DNA from: Snodgrassella communis
GTDB lineage: Bacteria; Pseudomonadota; Gammaproteobacteria; Burkholderiales; Neisseriaceae
Length of the DNA: 64,000 nucleotides
Direction: 5' to 3'
Assembly (NCBI RefSeq): GCF_914768045.1
Contig: NZ_CAJZCD010000004.1
Coordinates: 31,918 to 95,917, forward strand
The stretch's first letter is position 1. The number at the start of each line of letters is the position of its first letter. A program made the translations under genes and the position numbers. Below the pieces are notes generated by a model. That model saw nothing but the letters and a program-made list of their open reading frames with translations. It was not told the origin of the DNA and searched no databases. Shown one piece after another: positions 26,654 to 35,110 of this stretch.

Positions 26654-27853
26654 TCAGTAAAATGTAAGCGGGGCTCCATCCCATTCAATATCTACAGTAG
26701 TTGCAGCCAGAAAATCAATATGTAATGACATCGCGCGAAACACGATTTCTGCTGTAGGTATAAGCTGGATTAAATACGGCAGCATATCCTGTCTTTGCCA
26801 CACAGCATCGCGTGCCCGATGGTAATCATGCCAGAAAGTCTTTTGGGTAAAAAACCGCCACGTCTGCGGAGTGAACAGCATAACCAGATTATGCATAGCC
26901 GGTTGCAGAAGATCCATCTCAAGTTGAGTTGCCGGTAAGCCTGCATCTGCTTGCACGACTGCATGAGCAATAGCTGTTTGTGCTGTTTGTGACAATTGTT
27001 CCAGAAAGTGAATCCCACTGGTGGCGCGTGGGTTGCATTCAAGCACATATATTCTGCCCGCTGAGTCTTCGATAAAATCAAATCCTACCTGACCATGATA
27101 GTGAGTCTGTGCAGCAAAATGTTCAACAAACTGGCGGATTTTTATTTGCTGTACCGGGGCAAAATAAATGCCGGCACCTTGGCCGACACGGTATTTCGGA
27201 TGGTAGCAGCTATGGGCAACAAGCTGTCCATGCCGGATAATGCTGTAACTGCAATATTCCTGTCCGTCTATATATTGCTGAGCTACCCAAGGTTGTTGAG
27301 GATTGGCCTGAAGTTGACTGTATTCAATTGTCTTGGGACAAAGCACAGTACGGGTAGCAAAGCGCGAATAGGCAGGTTTAAACCCCCACTGCTTATCAGC
27401 CGAAAACTTTTGCTGTTTAAATGCTGTAAACTCAGCCTGATTAGTCAGCAAAATCGTTTCAGGAGCAGTAACCGGCCAGTTTTGCGTCAGCTGGGCAAAA
27501 AAGCCTTTGTGATGCAGCTGTGTTAATAACGACATAGCACTGGTAAAGAGCTGGCAGGGGTGAGCCTGCTGAATAAGTGCATCAGCAGAAGTCAGATAAA
27601 ATACTTCTTCGCAATTAGGAATGACAGTATCAATTTTCTCACGTAGCAGCAATTGTATCAGTTGTTCCAGCCACTGTTTGCTCTGTTGTTTTGGTGGCGG
27701 CAGACGGGTATAAGTACATGTATATTTGCTAAAACGGCCTAATGGATAGCCCAAGCTTTCAGCTATATGTACCCGATAGCCTGCCTTGGCCATCATGCGT
27801 GCCCATGTCAGACCGGCAGGTGATCTGGCTCCCAGAATAAGAACGTTGTGCAT
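26654..27853 (-). CDS. ATP-grasp domain protein (carboxylate-amine ligase type)
   Basis: The 399-residue protein has a Rossmann-like start (MHNVLILGARSPAGLTWARM) and an ATP-grasp core. WGFKPAYSRFATRTVL and VAQQYIDGQEYCSYSI form the nucleotide site. GQVGFDFIEDSAGRIYVLEC, followed by NPRATSG, holds the metal ligands Asp/Glu and Asn. ATP-grasp ligases join a carboxylate to an amine or thiol through an acyl-phosphate. Paired with a GNAT-like gene it probably makes or modifies a small amino-acid-like product. The substrate is unknown. The partner gene is broken. Confidence 0.82.
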   Translation of the reverse strand: MHNVLILGARSPAGLTWARMMAKAGYRVHIAESLGYPLGRFSKYTCTYTRLPPPKQQSKQWLEQLIQLLLREKIDTVIPNCEEVFYLTSADALIQQAHPCQLFTSAMSLLTQLHHKGFFAQLTQNWPVTAPETILLTNQAEFTAFKQQKFSADKQWGFKPAYSRFATRTVLCPKTIEYSQLQANPQQPWVAQQYIDGQEYCSYSIIRHGQLVAHSCYHPKYRVGQGAGIYFAPVQQIKIRQFVEHFAAQTHYHGQVGFDFIEDSAGRIYVLECNPRATSGIHFLEQLSQTAQTAIAHAVVQADAGLPATQLEMDLLQPAMHNLVMLFTPQTWRFFTQKTFWHDYHRARDAVWQRQDMLPYLIQLIPTAEIVFRAMSLHIDFLAATTVDIEWDGAPLTFY

Positions 27854-27931
27854 AGCTAAGTATAACGCTTTAAAAAGAAAATATCTGAATAGATGAGTAT
27901 TGAGTTATTCTAGCTTTTTTCCTCTTTTCAG

Positions 27932-28111
27932 TCATAATTGGTGTACTTGTTTCGTGCAGTTTATCAAGTAATGAGTTGCATTTTCGGGTGTCTGAACATT
28001 GATCTGAATTTCCTGCCCGGGCTTTTCTGGCAAGATGAGCACAGAGCCATTAAAATCAGATATTGGCTTCTGAAAATAAATTGGATCTGTAGTGACAGAA
28101 TTTGATTTCAT
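27932..28111 (-). CDS. Small hypothetical ORF overlapping the thiL start
   Basis: A 59-codon minus-strand frame starts MKSNSVTTDPIYFQKPISDF and ends with INCTKQVHQL. Its composition looks protein-like (PEKPGQEIQINVQTPENATH), unlike the nearby spacer, but I know no family. It overlaps the first 20 bases of thiL on the other strand and has only a weak ribosome-binding site. It could be a remnant. Confidence 0.4.
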   Translation of the reverse strand: MKSNSVTTDPIYFQKPISDFNGSVLILPEKPGQEIQINVQTPENATHYLINCTKQVHQL

Positions 28112-29057
28112 CCGCTTGTATCTACAGCGTCAGCAACAAGATAGCGAACTGGTATTAGGCATTGGTGATGATGCGGCTATCATACGACCTCGCAGTGGCT
28201 ATGATTTACACTTCAGCACCGATATGCTGGTAGGCGGCACACATTTCTTTCCGGATGTTGCACCCGCAGATCTGGCGCATAAAGTACTGGCAGTCAATCT
28301 GTCGGATATGGCTGCTATGGGAGCCAGACCGCGCTGGGCTTTACTCAGTGTGGCCTTGCCTGAGCTAAATAAAGATTGGTTAACTGCATTTTGTGATGCC
28401 TTGTTTACACTGGCCGCACGTTTTGGTGTCACGCTGATAGGTGGCGATACCACCAAGGGCAACTGGGTTTTCAATGTTAATATTATTGGCGAAACCCCAT
28501 ATCAGCAGGCATTACGGCGCGATGCCGCACAGGCTGGTGATGATGTCTGGGTATCTGGTTTGCTTGGACTGGCTGCGGCTGCTCTGGATAGGCACTGGAA
28601 TAAGGTCACCTTACCGGCAACAGTTTTTGCTCAGTGCGAAGAGAGACGATTGCGTCCGGAACCACGGGTAGCCTTGGGACAGGAGCTATTGTCTCTGGCT
28701 CATGCAGCACAGGATATATCCGATGGTCTGGCGCAAGATATCGGTCATATTCTTAAAGCCAGTAAAGTCGGTGCCGAAATTAATGCAGATTTAATTCCTA
28801 CACTGACAGCATTAGCGCAGCAGCCGGGTCTCACTCCTGCTCAGCTCAGACATTGGCTGTTAGCCGGTGGTGACGATTATGAGCTGGTGTTTACTGCCGC
28901 ACCAGCACAACGTGAGGCAATCATAGCTGCCGCCGAAAGAACCCACACCCCCGTAACCCGTATTGGCGTCATTACCACAGGTACTCAATTGCATTTACAT
29001 GATCATGCAGGTAACGTGATACAACTACAACAACAAGGATTTGATCATTTTGGCTAA
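28092..29057 (+). CDS. thiL: Thiamine-monophosphate kinase
   Basis: The 321-residue protein has a GTG start giving MTEFDFIRLYL. It carries GIGDDAAI (residues 23-30), VNLSDMAAMGARPRWA, GGDTTKG and QDISDGLAQDI, all ThiL marks. It phosphorylates thiamine phosphate to thiamine pyrophosphate, the last step of the pathway begun by ThiO/ThiS/ThiG elsewhere in this window. Its end overlaps the pgpA start by eight bases. Confidence 0.95.
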   Translation: MTEFDFIRLYLQRQQQDSELVLGIGDDAAIIRPRSGYDLHFSTDMLVGGTHFFPDVAPADLAHKVLAVNLSDMAAMGARPRWALLSVALPELNKDWLTAFCDALFTLAARFGVTLIGGDTTKGNWVFNVNIIGETPYQQALRRDAAQAGDDVWVSGLLGLAAAALDRHWNKVTLPATVFAQCEERRLRPEPRVALGQELLSLAHAAQDISDGLAQDIGHILKASKVGAEINADLIPTLTALAQQPGLTPAQLRHWLLAGGDDYELVFTAAPAQREAIIAAAERTHTPVTRIGVITTGTQLHLHDHAGNVIQLQQQGFDHFG

Positions 29058-29562
29058 ACCCGAAACAACCACAACACCAGTTACACCAACATGGCGTTGG
29101 CTATGTAAGCACCCTGTCTGCTGGCTGGGCTTTGGCTTTGGTACCGGGCTGGCGTCGAAAGCCCCCGGTACATTCGGCACACTGCCGGCTATTCCACTGG
29201 CGGCTTGCTGGCTGCTGCTGGATTTACCTTTCTGGTACAGCATTGTATTGGCTGTATTGCTGTTTCTAGTAGGTATCTTTATTTGTGACTACACTGAAAA
29301 AGCATTAGGCCGGCAAGATTATGGAGGCATTGTCTGGGACGAAATTGCTGCCATGATGCTGATTTTATTCTGTATACCATCAGGCTGGATATGGTGGCTG
29401 GCTGCCTTCGCGGTTTTTCGGTTTTTTGACGCAGTGAAACCGTGGCCTATCCGCTGGTTTGACGCACGCGTCCACGGCGGTTTTGGTATTATGCTGGATG
29501 ATCTGCTTGCAGCTGTGCTCAGCCTGCTGGTGTTATCGCTGGCTGGCTATCTGATTGTTTAA
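29050..29562 (+). CDS. pgpA: Phosphatidylglycerophosphatase A
   Basis: The product is about 170 residues with the PgpA pattern: GFGFGTGLASKAPGTFGTLP, then DYTEKALGRQDYGGIVWDEI and FRFFDAVKPWPIRWFD. There are three to four membrane helices. It dephosphorylates phosphatidylglycerol phosphate in the inner membrane. The TTG at 29050 is the likeliest start, because AAGGAT lies nine bases before it. It is coupled to thiL by overlap, a pairing common in proteobacteria. Confidence 0.93.
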   Translation: MAKPETTTTPVTPTWRWLCKHPVCWLGFGFGTGLASKAPGTFGTLPAIPLAACWLLLDLPFWYSIVLAVLLFLVGIFICDYTEKALGRQDYGGIVWDEIAAMMLILFCIPSGWIWWLAAFAVFRFFDAVKPWPIRWFDARVHGGFGIMLDDLLAAVLSLLVLSLAGYLIV

Positions 29563-29697
29563 TAGGCAGGAGCATTGAAAACAGCTTAAATAACTAAATG
29601 TTTAACCAGTAAGCAGTTAAAATAATGAGCGATGGCTAGTATAGTCATAGTCGTTGGTGATAACAGACGCAATATTGATTGGGAAAAGGAAAACAGC

Positions 29698-30243
29698 ATG
29701 AATAGTCAGCTTTGGTTATATGTATCAGTTGCTGCAATAATCGGATTGTTGCTTGGACTTGGTCTGATGTGGTTGTTTATGCGTGGCGGTAAACAGCGTC
29801 AGCAGTATCAGACAGTAAAAGCCAGTTTTGATAGCTACCGTCAGCAGGTGGATAAACATTTTATTGATACAGCCGGTGCTATAGATGAGTTAAATCACAG
29901 TTATCAGAAAGTGTTACGACAGCTGAACAGTGATGCACTGCAATTAATGGAAAAAGCAGCCATTCAAGAACAGTTGCAGAAACGCGCCAACAAAAGCGTG
30001 ACTCTGGCATTTATGACACAGTCTGAGAATAAAAATTCACAAACCGATACTGATACATCTGTACCTTATACTGATGTCACCGAAGCAACAGTAATACCAA
30101 TTAATGGTATGCCGGATCAAGTACCCGATCGCATTGGACCAAATGTCGGGCATACACATGACCAGCTTACTCAGCCCAAACATACAGCACGTGACAATGC
30201 AGTAACGACCGCAAGTGAGGATTTACAGCAGAGTAAATCCTGA
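29698..30243 (+). CDS. zapG: ZapG/YhcB-like (DUF1043) inner-membrane protein
   Basis: The 181-residue protein has one N-terminal helix (LWLYVSVAAIIGLLLGLGLM) followed by a coiled-coil-prone region (RQQYQTVKASFDSYRQQVDK, HFIDTAGAIDELNHSYQKVL), the DUF1043 layout. YhcB/ZapG affects division and envelope synthesis in E. coli. The last 80 residues are polar and unordered. AAAGGA before the ATG at 29698 selects this start over a GATGGC-linked ATG 22 codons upstream. Confidence 0.82.
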   Translation: MNSQLWLYVSVAAIIGLLLGLGLMWLFMRGGKQRQQYQTVKASFDSYRQQVDKHFIDTAGAIDELNHSYQKVLRQLNSDALQLMEKAAIQEQLQKRANKSVTLAFMTQSENKNSQTDTDTSVPYTDVTEATVIPINGMPDQVPDRIGPNVGHTHDQLTQPKHTARDNAVTTASEDLQQSKS

Positions 30244-30275
30244 GCAATACTTCTTTGAGTATTATCCGTAATATC

Positions 30276-30320
30276 AATATCAGGCTGTAACAGTATAACT
30301 GTCACAGCCTGATATTTTTA
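30276..30320. terminator. Bidirectional terminator between zapG and the exonuclease gene
   Basis: AATATCAGGCTGT (30276-30288) pairs perfectly with ACAGCCTGATATT (30304-30316). The loop contains an inner short dyad, ACAGT / ACTGT. T-rich tails are on the plus side. Confidence 0.88.
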
Positions 30321-30326
30321 TCTCTT

Positions 30327-31748
30327 TCAGCGTACAAATACAATATTTGCTGGTCTTTTCAGCCGCTGTTTCAGGAGTTTCGGTAAGAGAGGATGGAAAT
30401 ACCAGTGCTGTTCATCTAGTCGTATACAGCCGGCCTGCGCTTCCAAAACTACTTCTGCTGCCGTTACTGCTTCGACCTCAGTAAGCTGTAACTGATGCCA
30501 TCTACCCCAGTCACAAACCGGCAATAACGGCGCATATTGTAATACCAGCTCATTCTGTTTCTGCGTAGCCGCATCCAGACGACAACTGCCGTCACATAAC
30601 TGCGCTGCCTGATTGGGACAGGGCTCATTGCGGGCAAGACTCTGAGGAGTGATATCCAGAACTGCCGGACATAAACCATAGCGGCGTGCCCAGTCAGCCA
30701 GTGCCCGTTTGGCAGCACGCGGATGCATGAATAATCCATAAGGTGGTTGTGACAGAATACCTTCCTTAAGCGTAATAATTCGTGCCTGTAGCTGATCATG
30801 ATGGTTTGCCACAAAAGAAACCGTATACCATTTGGCTGGCGGGACTGTTTCATCAGCATAGGGTTGTGCCTGTTGTTGCAGCTGATAATGGCCTTGCAGC
30901 CATAGCGCATGTAAAATGCTGTTAGCCGGAATAAAATCAACAGTACCGGTTTGCGGCCATTGCCTTTGCACATTCTTATCCTGTAATAACGTACAGATAT
31001 CAGTAAATGCCCGTTCCTGTACCATCATTGTGGTTGCCTCTTGCCGTGCTGCCTGCCACAGAATCAAGCCCGGACTATCTGGTAAAGCATATAAATGCTG
31101 GCGTAATTCAGGTTTGAGCCATGCGGGTAAATAGCCCGGTTTAATCAGAGCCTGCCATTGTGCCAGCCAGATAGCAGCAGTCTTTTCATATAAACTGCAT
31201 TGCAGAAACTCTGTCAGTGCCAGTACATCTCCCATTGCACGATGACGTTCGGTAGCTGCAATATTAATCGCAAAACGCTCAATAATGCTATCCAGATTAT
31301 GTTTAAAGTGCTGAGGATATAACTTACGTGAAAAGGGAACAGTATCCAGAGTTGGTGCGGCAAAGTTAATATGACAGCGTGCAAAGGCATGGCGCAGAAA
31401 TGTATAATCAAAGCGACTATTATGAGCAACCAGCAGGTGACCACGTAATAAAGGCAGCAGCTCCTTAGCAATATCAGCAAAAGCAGGTGCATTTTGCACC
31501 ATTTCATTGCTGATACCAGTTAATTGAGTAATAAAATCACTAATCGGCTGTTGCGGATTAAGCAGCCATTGATGACGGCTGATGTGCCCATGATGAAACC
31601 GCAGAATAGCAATTTCAGTAATCCGGTCGTGCTCAAAGTGCCCGCCAGTGGTTTCAAGATCAACAATGGCAACAGGCAAAGGCAGCGTAAACAGAACCGC
31701 TGCCAGCTCGGCAAATGCAGCGGCGTCATTATTAGCAACAATACTCAT
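30327..31748 (-). CDS. DnaQ-like 3'-5' exonuclease with degenerate GIY-YIG (UvrC/Cho-like) domain
   Basis: The 473-residue protein starts with a DEDDh exonuclease domain (VAIVDLETTGGHFEHDRITE near residue 26, LVAHNSRFDYTFL near 105, RHRAMGDVLA near 167). A Cho/UvrC-like region starts at LPDSPGLILW near residue 217, but the catalytic YVG and final Glu motifs are replaced (MMVQER, ALWLQ). A Cys cluster follows (NEPCPNQAAQLCDGSC). The first domain should degrade DNA 3' to 5'. The second is probably only structural. Related proteins are seen widely in proteobacteria without a settled role. Confidence 0.85.
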   Translation of the reverse strand: MSIVANNDAAAFAELAAVLFTLPLPVAIVDLETTGGHFEHDRITEIAILRFHHGHISRHQWLLNPQQPISDFITQLTGISNEMVQNAPAFADIAKELLPLLRGHLLVAHNSRFDYTFLRHAFARCHINFAAPTLDTVPFSRKLYPQHFKHNLDSIIERFAINIAATERHRAMGDVLALTEFLQCSLYEKTAAIWLAQWQALIKPGYLPAWLKPELRQHLYALPDSPGLILWQAARQEATTMMVQERAFTDICTLLQDKNVQRQWPQTGTVDFIPANSILHALWLQGHYQLQQQAQPYADETVPPAKWYTVSFVANHHDQLQARIITLKEGILSQPPYGLFMHPRAAKRALADWARRYGLCPAVLDITPQSLARNEPCPNQAAQLCDGSCRLDAATQKQNELVLQYAPLLPVCDWGRWHQLQLTEVEAVTAAEVVLEAQAGCIRLDEQHWYFHPLLPKLLKQRLKRPANIVFVR

Positions 31749-31932
31749 GACGCGAACAGAAGACGCAAAAGAATAACCATTTTATACCAAAATGTCTTGC
31801 TATACAGTCAATCTGCAACGTCATCAGCATTAAAAAAATCCGAAGTATTTTGTCCGGTAGATTAATACCTGCATTATCTTTTTCTAAAACAATATATTGC
31901 TTATTATTGCCATTTTTTAATGATGACTGGTA

Positions 31933-31961
31933 TTGACAGTAATACCAATATTGCCTATACT
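31933..31961 (+). promoter_or_regulatory. Sigma-70 promoter of the tRNA pair
   Basis: TTGACA (31933-31938) and TATACT (31956-31961) are separated by exactly 17 bases and lie about 13 bases before the tRNA-Arg gene. Confidence 0.85.
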
Positions 31962-31974
31962 GCACATCTTTCAC

Positions 31975-32051
31975 GCACCCGTAGCTCAGTTGGATAGAGT
32001 ATCTGGCTACGAACCAGAGGGTCGGGCGTTCGAATCGCTCCGGGTGCACCA
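31975..32051 (+). tRNA. tRNA-Arg (anticodon ACG)
   Basis: The acceptor stem GCACCCG (31975-31981) pairs with CGGGTGC (32041-32047). The D-arm has AGCTCAGTTGG, the anticodon loop reads CTACGAA, the T-arm has GTTCGAATC, and an encoded CCA ends the gene. Confidence 0.97.
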
Positions 32052-32057
32052 GATTCC

Positions 32058-32132
32058 GCGCCCATCGTCTAGCGGTTAGGACATCGCCCTTTCACGGCGG
32101 TAACCGGGGTTCGATTCCCCGTGGGCGTGCCA
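32058..32132 (+). tRNA. tRNA-Glu (anticodon TTC)
   Basis: The acceptor stem GCGCCCA pairs with TGGGCGT (one G-U). The anticodon loop holds TTC (CCCTTTCACGG), the T-arm reads GGTTCGATTCC, and CCA is encoded. It follows the tRNA-Arg gene after six bases and shares its promoter and terminator. Confidence 0.97.
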
Positions 32133-32136
32133 ATAA

Positions 32137-32176
32137 ATAAGAAAAAGCCAGTTCATTAGAACTGGCTTTTTCTTAT
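32137..32176. terminator. Strong bidirectional terminator after the tRNA genes
   Basis: An 18-bp perfect stem (32137-32154 with 32159-32176) has the loop ATTA, with A and T runs at the ends. It serves the tRNA operon and the facing SIMPL gene. Confidence 0.93.
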
Positions 32177-32230
32177 CTCACCGGCTTGGTTTCAGCTCAA
32201 TAGAAATTTTAAACTGCTATCAGAATTGCA

Positions 32231-32947
32231 TCATGGTAATCCTGTTACCTGAATCTTGCCATTAATATTTAACGTTAACCGTGTTTCTCCCGCAGCAGTA
32301 TCCTGAACCGGAGCAGAATCTGCCACACGACTTAACAACATCGGCGCAGCATAAGCACCATAATTCTGCGCATCCTGACTACTACCCAGACTCATACTCA
32401 CCACTTTATAGCCATGTCCGCCCAGTTCATGAGCAATTTGTACTGCGCGTTGCCGAAAACGCGCAATAGCCAGCTGAGTTAGCTTTGCTTCATAATTTTG
32501 CAGCGTAGTATCCGCCACCTGATAATTAATCGCCACAATGGCAGCCAGATTCTGTACATCAGCAGCAAACTTGTTCAACGCAGATAAATTCGTGCTTTTG
32601 ACCTGTATCAGCGTACTATCCTGCCAGCCATTATCCACCCGTTTATCTTTCAGATAGTCAAATCTGGGTTCAACCGTGCGGGTTAACTGTGTCGTATTAA
32701 AATCATCATGCCGGCCGGCCACCGCCAGAACCTGATTCAGGCGAGTAGTAACAGTATGGCTGATTTGCTGCCTGTTGGCTCCCTGTTGCTGAATTTTTAA
32801 CACCAGCACCATCTCATCACGGGCTACAGCCTGCGTAGCCTGTGCACTTAATTCAACTACACCATAATTCAATTCCTCTGCCAGACAACTAAAAGAACTG
32901 ACAGACAGCAATACAGAAATTACAGATGAAAAAAGACGTATATTCAT
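32231..32947 (-). CDS. SIMPL-domain (DUF541) periplasmic protein
   Basis: The 238-residue protein starts with a signal peptide (MNIRLFSSVISVLLSVSSFS, cleaved near CLAEE) and has the SIMPL pattern: VVELSAQATQAVARDEMVLV, a segment LNKFAADVQNLAAIVAINYQ, and a C-terminal beta strand LTLNINGKIQV. SIMPL proteins are periplasmic, with links to oxidative stress or the envelope. The role is not settled. The ATG at 32947 is preferred because longer frames upstream run into the SRP RNA gene. Confidence 0.84.
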   Translation of the reverse strand: MNIRLFSSVISVLLSVSSFSCLAEELNYGVVELSAQATQAVARDEMVLVLKIQQQGANRQQISHTVTTRLNQVLAVAGRHDDFNTTQLTRTVEPRFDYLKDKRVDNGWQDSTLIQVKSTNLSALNKFAADVQNLAAIVAINYQVADTTLQNYEAKLTQLAIARFRQRAVQIAHELGGHGYKVVSMSLGSSQDAQNYGAYAAPMLLSRVADSAPVQDTAAGETRLTLNINGKIQVTGLP

Positions 32948-33069
32948 TGGGCAAACCCTTGTCGCAACCTGATTAAAACAGATTAGCAAAGCATAAGAAT
33001 GAATACAACAATTAATTGATAAACAACAGAAATATGAAAGATAGAAGATGGAGAAAAGCTTGAAATGAA

Positions 33070-33173
33070 GGTGGCGAGCCAAACCCCCGGCACTAGTCAC
33101 TTTAAGATGGGCTGCTTGCTTCCGCACCTGACCCGTTGTCCTAAATAACCATGCGGGGAGACCCGCCACAGCA
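33070..33173 (-). ncRNA. ffs: Signal recognition particle RNA (4.5S, small bacterial type)
   Basis: The minus strand carries the SRP domain IV core: GGTCAGGTGCGGAAGCAAGC followed by AGCC, with the GGAA-type tetraloop region and the asymmetric internal loop. The ends pair as GTGGCGGG with CTCGCCAC. The size is about 104 nt, like E. coli 4.5S RNA. It acts with Ffh to target membrane proteins. The exact ends are estimated from the terminal stem and promoter. Confidence 0.93.
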
Positions 33174-33177
33174 GCGC

Positions 33178-33206
33178 ATTATACCTATAGTTGTATTAAT
33201 TCCCAA
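33178..33206 (-). promoter_or_regulatory. Promoter of the SRP RNA gene
   Basis: The minus strand reads TTGGGA, 17 bases, then TATAAT (33178-33183), ending a few bases before the estimated RNA start. Confidence 0.75.
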
Positions 33207-33283
33207 ATTTTTTCGCAAATTACCGATTAATAAAAAATGTTTTTTTAAAAAATATAATTATTTCAAATGGCTAGATATTGGAG

Positions 33284-34681
33284 TTAAATACGGATTTTGG
33301 TTTTACGCGCGCCATAATTTGGCTGTAACAAAGCACATTGCGGATGATTGTGGCGGCTAAAGCGGCGCGCACGTCCCGGAATCTGCTGGCAGGGAATAGC
33401 AACTTCCTTATTATTCTGTGTCTTACTAGCGTTATTCGGAGTAGGTTTGACTGCACGTTCACGCGCAGCATCACACTCAACCCTGACGGAAGAAGCCTGT
33501 GATGCTTTATGTTTAGCCGGAGTCTGCTCCCACCAGCGTGGTTCAAAACCTTCAATCCGCTCAATCAGCAAGTCATTCCCAGTTAATTCCTTAATGGCAT
33601 TAAATACTTTCTGTTCCTGCTCATCCATCAGCGAAATAGCCACACCTTCAGCACCAGCCCGACCAGTACGGCCAATACGGTGGACATAGTCTTCCGCATT
33701 CAGCGGCAATTCATAATTGATTACAAACGGCAGCTCAGCAATATCCAGACCACGTGCAGCCACATCAGTGGCTACCAGCACGCGCAGGCTGCCGTCTTTA
33801 AACTGCGCCAGTGTTTCCAGTCGCGTCTGTTGTGATTTGTCACCATGAATTGCCTGCGCACTGATACCACGACGGTTTAATTCCCGGTTAACCTGATCGA
33901 CACTTTGCTTAGTATTACAGAACACAATAACCTGATTCATGTTCAGATCATTAATCAATCGTTGTAATAACGAACGTTTGCGCCCATTATCCAAAGCAAT
34001 AATATGCTGTTCCACATTGGCGGAAGTCGTATTTTGTGCGGCTACCTGAATTTTTTCCGGATGATGCATAAAATCCTGAGCCAATCGCTGGATTGCCGGC
34101 GCAAAAGTTGCCGAAAACAGCAGAGTTTGACGTTGTGGTGGCAGCATTTGCATGATTTTGCGGATATCATCAATAAAACCCATATCCAGCATACGATCGG
34201 CTTCATCCAGAACCACAATTTCCACCTTATTCAGCTGGATATTCTTTTGTTGAATATGGTCAAGCAAACGCCCAACCGTAGCAATGACAATCTCGCAGCC
34301 CAGACGTAAATCCTGCTTCTGAGTTTCCATATTCATGCCACCAAACAACACCGTCTGGCGTAAAGACAGATTTCTCAGATAGCCCTGCACATTCTGGTCA
34401 ATCTGGTCAGCCAGTTCACGTGTTGGCGTCAGTACCAACATGCGCACCGGATGCATGGCCGGTGAAGTGCTGCTATTGGCATAACGTTTCAGCCTTTCCA
34501 GACTGGGCAGCATAAAGGCAGCGGTTTTTCCGGTACCAGTTTGCGCAGCTGCAAGTAAATCCATACCTGCCAAAGCCTTTGGAATAGCTGCATGCTGAAT
34601 TGGTGTAGGTTCCTGATAGCCCTGATCTGTCAGCGCAGAGACAATTTCCTGAGATAACCCCAGATTGGCAAAAGCATTCAT
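33284..34681 (-). CDS. rhlE: DEAD-box RNA helicase, RhlE type
   Basis: The 465-residue protein has the full helicase motif set: Q-motif PTPIQ, motif I AQTGTGKTA, motif Ib (ATVGRLLDH), motif II VLDEADRMLDMGF, motif III SAT and motif VI HRIGRTGRAG. A basic tail follows (KTQNNKEVAIPCQQIPGRAR). RhlE remodels rRNA and mRNA structures. The in-frame TTG thirteen codons upstream is not a likely start. It stands alone upstream of the SRP RNA gene. Confidence 0.93.
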   Translation of the reverse strand: MNAFANLGLSQEIVSALTDQGYQEPTPIQHAAIPKALAGMDLLAAAQTGTGKTAAFMLPSLERLKRYANSSTSPAMHPVRMLVLTPTRELADQIDQNVQGYLRNLSLRQTVLFGGMNMETQKQDLRLGCEIVIATVGRLLDHIQQKNIQLNKVEIVVLDEADRMLDMGFIDDIRKIMQMLPPQRQTLLFSATFAPAIQRLAQDFMHHPEKIQVAAQNTTSANVEQHIIALDNGRKRSLLQRLINDLNMNQVIVFCNTKQSVDQVNRELNRRGISAQAIHGDKSQQTRLETLAQFKDGSLRVLVATDVAARGLDIAELPFVINYELPLNAEDYVHRIGRTGRAGAEGVAISLMDEQEQKVFNAIKELTGNDLLIERIEGFEPRWWEQTPAKHKASQASSVRVECDAARERAVKPTPNNASKTQNNKEVAIPCQQIPGRARRFSRHNHPQCALLQPNYGARKTKIRI

Positions 34682-35110
34682 ATTAGACAACCCCCAGTTG
34701 CGGTCTGCAATGACATGCAACTGTTACGAATTCGATAGAATTGATGACTGTTCAAGCGTCAACATTATTAAGAAGAGCACCATAACACTAGATACCAAAC
34801 ATCACGTCATGGCCAAAGCAACAATACAGTCACTTATGTAAGCCAATAGTGTATCATCTTTATCAAGCCGTTATAAACTTGGCTGCTATCTACCTAAAAA
34901 TTAATAAAAATTCGTAAAACATCATCCTGCTGAAATAATTGCGGTCATCTGCATTCAGCCACAGACGGGCATTTACTCCCGCAATAACAGATAACAAAAT
35001 TTTAATATTCAAACAGATAGAATAACTGCACATTTGCTAAACACCTGATCAAAGGCTTATGCGATAATTGAATTATTGAAGTCAATTACAGAGTAAGTGA
35101 GCACAGCATC
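34682..35110. other. Divergent promoter region between rhlE and recA
   Basis: About 430 AT-rich bases hold no ORF or RNA gene that I can support. No SOS box of the E. coli type was recognised upstream of recA. Confidence 0.5.

Noticed and set aside
34682..35110. SOS/LexA box before recA
   Set aside because: No CTGT-N8-ACAG site was found, and Neisseriaceae generally lack LexA control.
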